This document shows positions 22,701 through 34,879 of a stretch of 64,000 nucleotides of DNA, in pieces (position 1 is the first letter of the stretch; every line of letters starts with the position of its first letter). Below the pieces are notes generated by a model that searched no databases, was not told where the DNA came from, and saw nothing but the letters and a program-made list of their open reading frames with translations. This stretch comes from Paralithodes platypus. Its lineage: Eukaryota; Arthropoda; Malacostraca; Decapoda; Lithodidae. A program made the position numbers and the translations under genes. Where the stretch lies: NCBI GenBank assembly GCA_032716605.1, contig CM064481.1, positions 16,083,902-16,147,901 of the forward strand, written 5' to 3'.

Positions 22701-25700
22701 AAATGTCTAGACCGCTCAACGGGTCTGTGGGTGATGCGAAACTGTACCTTTTGCTCTCAACTCAGCGTTAAAGTTTTACAAGACAATGATAAGACCGCAG
22801 CGGTCGCCTTAAGGGAGGTCAGGCAGCAAATGACCACTTATACTACTACTGTGGCTCATAAGTCACTTCAATGCGATAACGTCCCGCTTTGGGATAAGTT
22901 ACTAATTGAGCACCCTCCCATTAAACGTCCCTCTAGAGTAACTGTTCGTAAGCCGGCGGAGACTGGACAGGGTTCTATACTTGCTCCAGCCCCAGGCACA
23001 TCTAAGCGACAGCGAGAACCGACGCCCCCGGTGGCAGCCTCCTCGTCACGGGCGAGATCTAGGTCCAGGTTCCCGCTTAGACAGCAGCCGCCGAGTCTCT
23101 CTTCTTCACCAACGAGCAAGAAGAGTAAGACAGAGGGGTCAACAAGTGGATATAGCGAGAAATCTTCTAAATCCAAGAGCAGTTCGCGGTCGCACCGTAG
23201 CCACAAATCTTCTCGAAAGGACTCACATGATCGAAAGGCCTCCCGGCGTTCACCGGAGTCTAGTGCCTCTCATCATACCTCTACCCCCGACAGAGCTAGT
23301 GTTCAATCTCATGGGGATAGTTTAGTGCCAGTACCAAAAGACAGTTTACCACTTAGTATTTTAACCCTAGATTTGGAGAGTTCAGTGGACAGTGATCGTC
23401 CAATGGCAGAGTCAAGTGGGAGCTCCATGATTGAGGGTATTTCGGACTCCCAAGGGAGTGCAGGCCAAGGCCTGGGTGTTTGGCGGTATTCTCAACCTCT
23501 GGCTCAAACTACACAAACAGTGGCTGGTGTCCACCGGGACGCGGCGATCCCATCATCTATTCCTGACTTGTCTTGGCAACAAGATGGGACTCCGGCTTCG
23601 GCGGAATCCTCTCATGGTGAGCCGGATGACAAAGACGAGGTATCTATCATCTCAGACATGGAAGTGCAAGAGTCGGGTTCAGTTTTAGACGCCGCACAGG
23701 ATCGTAATGATTCACCTTTGAGTTCATCATCGAATAAATTTGTCACAGCAGAGGAAATAGATGGGCTGCTGGTTAATGCTCTCACTAAATGTTTTGGCCA
23801 ACAGCCGGAGACTCCTACAGTGGACCTGGGAGCTCCTATGACAAGTTCTAATGTCCGGCCTCTGATGACTTCTATTGCTAAAATACCCCAGAACGAGAAG
23901 CCACGAGCGAACACCACACAGAAACACCCGAAAGAAAAGTCCACAGAACGAAAAGACCAGCTGACCGAGCCAACCAGTTCCGACAGGCCCAAGCCCGCAG
24001 GGCTAAGCAGCTCCAAAACACACATGCCTACCCCTTCTAAACACTGACCTTTTTTTCCACACCTCACATACACTACCCCTCGTGTCCTACACCTCTACCT
24101 ACATGATGACGAACATAAATACACCTTAAAGTTAATACACCCATGCTCTGTCCCTAAGTTTAGGATATTAATATCAACATACCCTAAAATACCTTGTCTT
24201 GTCAGACTAAGTTTCTGAAGACCAATCGCCCCCATAAATCTATGTATTCAATCCTTAGGTTAATTATCTTTATCCGCCATTGTGTTCATCTTTTCCATTT
24301 ACTTTTCCACAATTGTTATACGTCTTCCACTCACCTCCTTCGTATCCACAGTCCACACTACTCCATTTTTGCTTCGTGTCCTACACCTCTTACCCGCCAG
24401 ACTCTACCTACATGATGATGAACAGGAATACACATTCATATTAAAACACCCATGCCTGTCCCTAGGTTGAGCCAATGCCAACCAGTCAGACAGCCATAAA
24501 TCTATGTATGTTCTTCCATCCGAGAAGTAGTATGTTAAAACCCCATGTCCTAATTAATAAAAAACTAAGATACCCACGGGTACACCAGTGATATAGAACC
24601 ATTGCCCCCGTAAGACCTAGACAGCCATGACTACAGATGTTAACCACCATGCTGTAACTCCAATTCTTACCCCAACCAGAGATTGTATAGATAACCTTTG
24701 TTACCAGTATCTATCATAGTACCTCGAAACAATAACGAAGTACCCCTACGAACTGCCGCTTTTCTTTGGTCTATATTTCATAGAAAACGCAGTTCCCAGG
24801 GACAACTAGACATACAAAAACTTGTGCCAACTAATAGTGTCCATAACCCCTCGTCTTGACGAGTAATAATACATCATGTTTTTCCCTACTTTATCCACAG
24901 TCAAGCACACACCTACAGTTCACCTCCTTCTCCCCCCACAGCCCCACAGTCCACATGATTCTATCTTTTCCAGACTCATATACCACCCCATAGTTGCATC
25001 CCCCGGTAGCATTTGGCTAACGTACTTTCACTGTCCTTTCAAACTCCAAAATCAACTGTAGCCCAATGCCACCTCCACGCCCGGAGACCTTAGGGTCACA
25101 TTTCCACGTAGCCCCCTGAACTTCCCCCCCTCTCATTAACACCCCGCGCTCCTCGACTCTTGTCCGACCTACCCTCTCCCTCATACCTCTTGAAGACCCT
25201 TGATTTTTCCGTTGCTAACGCTCTCCAACCTTTTATATATATACTCCTATCCAGCCTACCTTCCCTTAGTAGGCCGGAACAACATTAGAACTTTACTAAC
25301 CCCTTGCATGCCATCTATTCCCTTACAACCCCTTCACAACCCTGCACCCAATGGTCGTCGGTGCGAGGCTAGCCGCCTCGCCAGTAACTAACCTCTATTG
25401 CCATATTTCCAGATAAATGTGGCAGAGTAGCAACCCAGTCTCCACCACACCCAGCAAACCATACAATTAACAACCAACCGATTAAAACCAGCTAGCCAAG
25501 GCACCTTCGGTTTTGGTATTAAGGACACCCACATCTGTCTCATAAACAGAGGGTTATTACAAACGCTGGTGATATGGCAAGCCCATAGCCACAGCCGCCG
25601 GACGACCATCCCAGAGAGAGGGCGCCCAGCTACCCCTTTTTACCCACCCGAGGAGGGAGACCCCCACCCCTGCGGAGGTATACCTGACCCCTGTTTTGAC

Positions 25701-28700
25701 TTCCGGGTCATTGCCAGGTAGCACAGGAATTCTTCCTATCAATGAACTAACCATGCATGTCTAACCCCCTTACTAACCTCTATTTACCCACAATAACCCA
25801 TTCACCTTTCTTGCATACTCGGATAATCAAATTAGCACCTCAGCTATACCATAGAATGAAGACTGAACAATATAAGAGAGACGCCCCTATCACAGCTGTC
25901 CCAGTCCTCCCCGCAAAGTAGATCCAGTCTCCCTCCCCTAAATACTTCCAGTATAGCCAAAATAGTACCTCTTACTAAGGCTCAGTTATATTAAAATATG
26001 AAGGCTTCCTATAGCCATGTGCCACAACAGTAATCACCACCTTACCTAGTCCCCATAGCTATTGAGACCTCAAATAATTCCATAAGACTCGAGATCCCTA
26101 TGGCCTACAGGGTCCAAAAACCGAGCCTATAAACCCAGCTCCAGCCCCCAGTAAAATCAGTTGAAAGATAGACACCAACCAGTGGCTAACCCCCTGAAGT
26201 TAACCTCTAGCTCTGCCCTTGTGTTGTTCCTGAGTTGTAAGATTCCCGAGCCGGCAGACTCCGTGGCAGATATAAAATAGAAGCATCTGTCCACGTACAA
26301 GTATCTACGTGCACCTTATAACCTTCACACACACTAGTGGGTATATAAGCGTGTAGCCAGCACCGATCGCCAAGAGATCCGACTTGAGAACTTCCTACAT
26401 TTGGACCACCTGGACAGCCGAGGAACCAGTTGTTAGCCCCCAACATCACGGACGCAAGATAACCAGGACCAGACCAACAAAATACTATCCAAGATTCACT
26501 TATTAGGACTAACGTGTTATAGTCCTAATTCGAAATTCACTTATTAATCTTTCTATGAAGTGGCTATAACTTTGCCCAGTGTAATTCATATATAACCATT
26601 CCATTTGGGAAGTACTAAGCGTATCAGTGTTCATTAATTAACAGGCGACATTAACTCTCGTAATTACCTTTATCCAGATATTAAAACCCTAGTGATATCT
26701 AACATTAGCCCACTGATTTGTGTTCTACGTATTTCTGCCATAAGAATATAAAACTTAGATCAGTACCCCCCTGAGGTTACTAGAATTCCTGTGTTCTACA
26801 ACATACGCGTGTCTCATTCTAGCTGTGAACTACTACTTGTGCACCAGACCTGCCAGTGATAAATCTAATTAGTGAAATTGAATCTATAAGTAACATTGAG
26901 GTCTTCCAGTATATACACTTGCGAACCAAACCAGTGATCAGAAGAGTATACCTGAACGTTGGAAGTGGGAGACTAGGCTCCATCCAGATCCACTAATGCT
27001 AGCGGTTCATTTCTATCATTTGTCTTGTACGAGTATTCCTATTTTCCTATGCTCCCTATTCATCTACTTAAATAAACGTGATCGTGTGTCTTGTTACCGT
27101 GTGTTTATTTTGTGTTCTCTATTCCTCATACCTTGTATTGTGCATGCAGCCTTATATACCCAGTCAGTTAGAGCCCACATTACCCAAGTTAATCCTGTAG
27201 AAAAACAGGGCATAACAATTGCCTTGACTCAGATCCCTCACCCTCCCTCTATATCACCATCGGTGGTCACTAGGCCTGCTACGGCGGCACTGACTACTTC
27301 TAATGTAAGGGTTATAACGGATGTCAATCCGCCCCCTTTAGATAAAGCACCTATGAAAAAGGTAGCTATGCCCTTACTGTACGGTCCAGATGAGTCATGG
27401 GTACACTTGATCCCCACTAAACTAGAGGTCGCTCAACCTACCTTGTCAGGGGAACTTCCAGTGCCACGAGAGTGGGTAATACAAGGCAATAAATCTAAAA
27501 AATTACGGGCCTTGGATACTTTGGGGAGTGTACTAGATGTTAATGTTAAGGCCATTCCTAACTATTATCACCAGGACTATTTTGTTTATACTGCTAAACC
27601 TGCCCTTCCCCCTGCCTCAGCTTCGAAACTGTTTTCTGACTGGTCCAAACAGGATGGTTTTAATGACATAAAGACACTGTCAGCTCTCACACCAGAACTC
27701 GATTTGCGAACTGTCACAGAGTCAGCCGCTAATCCAGTGTTGAAGGTGGGGCAGTTGGGTCCAGGACCTTGGGTGGAATGGGAGACGGAGGCTCAGAACT
27801 TTGCGACCACCTTCACCTCAAAATCTTCCCACCAGATCCCTCAGGATAGTCATTCTTGGTTCTCTATGCCAGTGTGTTCTGCCAGCGGAGTCCCTTCGGC
27901 TTTGTTTGATTTCTTAGCTGCTCCCAAAATCAATTTATGTGAACTCAAGGACCCTTTCACTACCCCTACCCCAACTCACCTAGACCGAGAATTTAGGCTA
28001 CGGGGGAAAGCATTTAGACTTTTCTCACAGTACATTGTGACGCAACAGGTAGCTAAATCGATGCTCCGGTCCACTCAGGCAATCGCAGATGCGGATGCCA
28101 GAAGATCGGTTGAACTGTCTCGGCAATTGCTCCTTCAGTCGTCAATTCAGTCATTGGGTGACATACGCACAGCCTTGCTTGAGGCGGTGCGAGCACGACA
28201 AGATCTCAGGATGTCCTTGGTACGGAAGCTTCCTGATCGTATTGCGAATCAGGTGGTCATGTCACCAGTGCTCACTCCCTCTTTAATGTCCCCTGAAGTG
28301 TGGCGCACAGTTTTTAATATGGCTCAGGCCTTTAAACATAGTCCCGCCCCTTCTAAGAAACCTGCCTTTAACTTCCCCAAACCCAAGCCAGTCGCAAAAG
28401 CACAGCCGGGGGGATCTAAGCCCTTTCATCTACCTAAGTCCTCCTCCCCTCATGGTCAGTACAGGTATAGACAGGGTAAGTTTACAGGTCAGAAAGGACG
28501 AGGCTATAATAAACCAGGTCAGGGCCCGTCTTCTGCCAACGCCAGCCAGCCGGCGAAGCGTCCACCACCTCCACCACCACCACCACCACCTCCACCACCA
28601 TCAAAAAACTAATGTCTCTCTCATTCCCGGGGCCGGTCTCAAGGCGGGTGGATCCGAGGGTAGTACAGCCGGCGAACCCTTGTCTGCTAACTGGGTCGTT

Positions 28701-31700
28701 CCGAACATGTCACCAAGCATGGCCGTTAAACACTTGGGCAAGGATGGTGGCACGCAAAGGCATCACTTGGCAGTGGCTCCGGCGACCTCGCTTACGTCAG
28801 CCGACAACGGCGAATCTAGTTTCTTTAGAGGTGGAGTCACTGGTCAAGGAAATGATTGCCAAGAATGTCATCATCCCGGTCCCTCAAAATTACCCAGTCT
28901 TCACATCCAAGCTATTTTTGGTTCCCAAAAGGGACAGTGTTCAGATGAGACCCGTCGTAGACCTGTCGTATCTGAACCTTCATATTCACAATGAGTCATT
29001 CAGGATGTTAACAGTGCACCAAATCAGGCTAACACTTCCGCCGGGAGGTTGGATGTGTTCCTTAGACCTGACAGATGCTTATTAGCACGTCTCGGTAAAC
29101 AAAAGATTTCAAAGATTTCTGGCCTTACGGATCAGGGATCAAACTTATGTTTTTCAAAGGATGCCATTCGGTTTGAACCTGGCACCTCGCTTATTCACGA
29201 AATTAGTCCGGCAAGCACTGATGCCATTGTTAAAACAAGGGATCAGGATTTTGTTGTACCTAGACGACTGGCTAGTGGTGGCAGAGACGGAGCAAGTATG
29301 CATAAATCATGTCAACATAACATTAAAACATGTCAAATCTCTAGGGTTCAAGATAAATCTGGTAAAGTCAAACCTTGTTCCCTCTCGAGTAGTTCAGTGG
29401 ATAGGGCTGGTTTGGGACACAGCTGCTCTCACTCTGAGTCAGAGTGTGGACAATCGGAACAGATTTCGCAGGAAAGTGTTCATGTTCCTTCACAGTCTGA
29501 CTACGACACGGAGAATCTGGGAGTCTCTGGTCGGCTCTCTCAACTGGATTCAACTAACTGTAATGTTGGGCCGGTTGAAAGTAAAGCGTTTAATATTGGA
29601 GGGCAACAAATATTTTCCACTATTGCCGGCGGAAAAATTATGGCCCGTACCAAAATTAATCCACAACTTACTAGCGGTCTGGGCGAAGAGGGAAATGTTG
29701 CACTCAGTAATGTCATGGACCTCTCCTCCGCCGACGGTATGGGTAGACACGGATGCGTCAGGAACGATAGGTTGGGGTTTTCAGTCAAACCAAGGGCACC
29801 AGGGTCAAGGGCTTTGGTCCCATTTAGAAATCTCCCACATCAATGTCAAAGAATTACTAGTCCCCTTATATTTCCTTCAGGCTCACTGCTCTACTTTACG
29901 GGGCAAGTCGGTGGCCTTCAGAATGGACAATCTGAATGCGGTTCACTGTATTCAGAAACAAGGGTCAACGAGATCTCGGAAGTTGCTAAACGTGTCAGAA
30001 GAGATTTTTATTCTAGCCAACAGGCTGGACATTCATCTTCACGCATCTTATCTCCCAGGCGTAGCAAACGTCTGGGCAGACGCTCTGTCTCGGAGACAGA
30101 GCACAACAGTAGAATGGGCGCTCAAGCAACCCATTTTCAACCAAATGATTGCAGAGCTTTACCATCCACAAGTCGATCTGTTCGCGTCCGAGGAGACTCA
30201 CAAACTCCCACTGTACCTCACCCGCCGGACGATAACGCCGGCAGGGGGGCCAGACGCCCTGGTGACAGACTGGAACAGGTGGAGTTCCATCTATCTGTTT
30301 CCGCCGCCAGATGCGTCTCTAATGTGCCATGTAGTAAACAAACTACGAGATTATCGGGGCTTAGTCTCGATGATCGCGCCCCTGTGGCCGGCGCAGTTGT
30401 GGTACCAGCAATTGAAAACGTGGTGCCCGCACCCGGTGTCGCTCCCGGTCGGGTTTTTCCACTTAGACACGATTGGCAACCTAGCGACCTCACTGACTTT
30501 TGCATTATGGACATTCAGGAGGCCAAGTGGCTAGCACCATATGGTAGAGATGTGACCAATAAATTATTGAATTAAATATACTCAGTCTACAAAACGACAG
30601 TATCAATCACATTGGCAAGCCTTTACTTCTTGGATCCTTAGAACAGAACAAACTGTGCCCTCGGTGGCGTTAGTTTTTAATTATTTAAATTATCTATTTG
30701 AACAGAAACGTTTATCTGTGGTAACGTTAAAAAATCACTTAACAGCGATTAGAATACCATTTTGGGACCTTACCGGTCTCTCCATACCAGTTGCGGAGGA
30801 AACAGGTTTTATGAGGGCATGTTTTAAACTCCGCCCACCTCCCCGTCAGCTCATGCCTACTTGGTCTCTGGACAAAGCATTGTCATTACTTCACTCCCGT
30901 CTGTACCAAAATACTGCAGATTTTACATTACTCTTAAAAAAGGCTGTATTCCTTTTGGCTTTGGCCACCGGGAACAGAGTGTCTGAGCTGGCGGCGATGA
31001 GCAACACACCTAATTGCCTCAGGTTTGGTAGGCTTAATGAATGTATTCACATTGCACCTTCCCCAGGGTTTGTAGCCAAGAATGAGCACAGTGCACACGT
31101 GTTTTCTGAGTTCACTGTGCCGGCGTTGAAAAGGGGAAAGGTGCACCATAATTTATGTCCAGTGCAGGCTCTAACCAAATATTTGAGGGTAGCTCCTCTA
31201 AACCCCCAGGGTGCTTTATGGGTAGCAAGTACGGGTAAGCGCTTGCTCAAACGTAGATTGGCTTCTCTTTTGGTCGAAGTCATTAAAGAGAGTAATCCCA
31301 CGATTTACGCAAATGGGCAGCCTCTTTGCGTTTCCTTAAGAATTTTTCTGTGGAAGATATTACGTCCACGCATTTGTGGGCCTCTAATCATACGTTTTTT
31401 ACTCGATACCTGTCAGTAGCTCTAGACAAACCTTCCTTGCCATGTATAGCTTTAAGGCAGAGGGTCTAGGTGGCCCTTAAGTCACTTTTTGTTTTAATCT
31501 CAAGGAAAAGGGGGGGGGGGGGGTGCAGTCAGTGTAACATAGGACACCCTAGACCCCGCCGGAGTATAAGAGCTGTGATACTAGTTATGGGTATTGTTGA
31601 TATGAAAATTTCTCTGTACTATTCAGTGCAGGAAATTGTGCTAGTACAATGATAGTACAAACAACAGTGTTGTTATAGTAGTTTGGCTGTGAAAGCAATT

Positions 31701-34700
31701 TAGTTTAAGCATTGGATATATTTTGCAAGATATTTCCACGAGTATTATGGGGTTATATGTGCACATGTAAACTTATAAGTTTTTAATTTTCACCACTTAT
31801 GTTGAGTGGGGTGCCTTTTTAACTTACAGATCTGTTCGCAGAGTCTCAAGAGTTAACCTTTTGTATCAAGCAGGCTTCTTTGAAGCATGCCCCTGCTTGA
31901 ACCCCTTTTGTATATATGTGCTGCGCCATTAAATATATTTTCAAAGTAAGAATACTATGTGGTCGTTTGATTATCTGCTTTTCTAGAGTTATGATATGAT
32001 TACGAATGTCCCCCTCCAGTCTTAGAAATCAGGCATGTTCGTCAATGATGGAGGGGCCACTAATAAATTATAGGTTTGACTCCTGTAAGGAGATAAAGAA
32101 AACCTAATATTTAGTAGTGGCCCCGTAATCATTGACGACTGGGGCCCTCCCGACCATCCCCTTCCCATTCGTTGATGTATTAAGGGTTTTGGTTTACTTG
32201 ATATGTCAGTGAAGGAAGAATGACGCCTGAGTCAGCGTCTGGTCAAAGATCCACACAAGTACATCCACGATAATATGGAAAGCTTATTGAATAGTTATTC
32301 TTATTTTGTTTTTGTTTTTATTTTTTACGAAGTTTTTTCGTAGTGAGAACCCAATTCATAATGACTGAAGCCATGAGTGAGGTCGCGTGCGCTCATGATG
32401 AAGGCTCCTCACATTTTAAATGCTCTGCACGGTAGATTCAAACTACGGCGGATGAGTGTTTGAAGAGGGTGCCTTATGTAATAGGCATGTTCGTCAATGA
32501 TTACGGGGCCACTACTAAATATTAGGTTTTCTTTATCTCCTTACAGGAGTCAAACCTATATTCTGGTGTGGCCCCACACGCTGGGGTCCAGCTTGCTGGA
32601 CTCAGTTGTAATTGAGACGAAGAATTGCTTCCAGGACTCCTCCTCCCTGGTGCATGGCTGAGTGGTCGCGAACTTGTCCACCATCCTGCGGACACCACTG
32701 GCCTGTTCCTGTAGCTGTTTGGGGAAAACCAGGAGTGTTATAATAGTGTTTTATTATTTTTATTGCATCGAATAATAACACTAATATTAATTAAATATTT
32801 ATAGATACTGCAGCTGCCACCTGAAAATGTCAAGAGGAACATATTATACATACACTTTATACTTAATTAGTCTACCCTACTTACACATAACACTATACTG
32901 TAGAAGTAAATTTATTTACCTGTTTCAGGACAACGAAGCCGGGTCGACCACAATAAAATACCAAAGTTTTATCAATAAACACAAACTCCCTATTCTGAAT
33001 ATGCTTTAAATATGAAATTTGATTTCTACTTACAGTCGCCATGACGGAGGTGGCCTCGTTCAACACGTCACTAGTGCCGTCGTTGTTCCGACGTCGCTGT
33101 GGCTGGCTACCCCCAGAGGTTGGGCGCGAAGGGCCTGGGACTGTGGCAGCTGCATCCTCCTCCTCGTCATCCTCCTCGCTCCCACCATCTTCCGGCACCG
33201 TAGCAGTGGGGGCAGGGTGGTGTGCCTGCAGACCAAGGAAAGCTTTTATTTATTATGTTAAAGTGCCTATCTATGTATTTTTTATTGAGACTTAATAAAA
33301 TCTGTAAACAACTCTAGTGTGTATATTTCCACCATGTCTGTCAATAACTATTACGAAGGTATGAATTAAATACATTATAAATACTGTTTTTAAGGAAAGG
33401 TAAAAAATTATTTCATAGGTAACAATATATATTGCAAAAGTTCTAGAACAGTACAGAAAATGCCACACAAATAGATGGATTAACCATAACCAGAGATGAA
33501 TCGCATTATATATAAAGGTATATACCGAATTATGTAGATATTAAAATGTAAAACTTGCAAACTAAACAAACACAAACTGGGACAAGGACAATATAAAGTC
33601 AAATTAAATTATCAAAATCGCTATACTTACTAAAATATTATTATGTATAAACCCTATATATAATTACTAAAATATAATTATGTATAAACCCTATATAAAC
33701 CAAGGAAATTACAATACTTGAACATACCTTTTTACAACCAATGCTCCGGGGTTTGTGCCGGACGATGTGGGTGGCCAGGAAGGAGAACACATCTAGAATC
33801 CACCTATCCCTCTCCGTCACGGTCTTGGTGGCCCCAGAACCGCTCTTGGGGGCAGTCAGCTTCCCGTAGCGTGTCCTCATTGTGTCCAGGAAGTGCCGGA
33901 CCTGATATCCTGTGGAAGAGATGTTTCTGAGTTCACACAGGCATAAAATCATTTAATATAAGCATTGGCTAGCTGGCTCAGACAAAATAATATCATACAA
34001 TATTCTAGAGTGAACAAGTGGCAATTTCAGACAATATAACAAATAAAACACTGAAATTGCACACACCAATGAAGTTTTGCACAATAATTATTATGTTCTC
34101 TCCACCAACCAACTTTACTCCTAAACTCGATTAATGAAAGTAACAAACACATGTGGCAGTCCGGGGATTCGAACCTAGGATGCTCACATCGAAAATCAAC
34201 ACACTTATGCATTGCACCACGAAAAAAATAGTTATAAACTATGATGGGTGATTCGAGGGAGCGCACCTTCTCCTCACACAATCTAGTGAACGCATGGGTA
34301 TATCATAGAATATTATAGAATGAACACATGGCAATTACAGGCAATTTTACAAATAAACACTGAACTTGAACACGCCACTGAATTATTACAGATTTATATA
34401 TATAGACTTCGCAATTGTTTAATCGAAGGCCTCTTTTTCTAGTTATTAAAAACGTATTCTATGGTGTATTATGATATATAGAAGCAATATAATTGTTAAA
34501 ATGAAACAAAATACATTTTCTTTGAAGAGGCCATACACAATAAACAATTACCTTAGACTACACAATAAACAATTACCATAGACTAACCTGGAATGGGTGG
34601 GGTCATGGACGAACCCTTGTCCTCGTAGAGGCGGTTTTTCTTAGTGACGTCCTTGTAGTCCCTGCGGGTCTTCTGGTAGAGAATGGGATTCTCCTTATAC

Positions 34701-34848
34701 CACTCCCCCAGATCAAGTTCTACATACTCCTCCAGGAGCAGGGGCCTGATGGTGGCCTTCGTCGATCGGGAATGCTTCTCTTTACCACCAGCCACAGCAG
34801 CCACCTGGGTATCTTCCACGCCCCCGTCGGTGTCACCATCGGATGATG

Positions 34849-34879
<31 letters not shown>

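Larger units (their letters stand above)
20199..32560 (+). mobile_element. DIRS retrotransposon copy A, inserted in the H1 MADF gene
   Basis: Starts TTTATTAGTGGCCCC at 20199 and ends AAACCTATA at 32560. Inverted terminal repeats, internal complementary region, Gag, RT-RNase H-MT and tyrosine recombinase are all present. It lies inside the last MADF exon. Joining the flanks restores the reading frame only if almost no bases were duplicated, as expected for recombinase-mediated insertion. A 3.3-kb LTR-like insertion splits gag. Confidence 0.92.

Noticed and set aside
20199..32560. LTR retrotransposon interpretation of the DIRS copies
   Set aside because: Terminal repeats are inverted, an internal complementary region is present, and a tyrosine recombinase replaces a DDE integrase.
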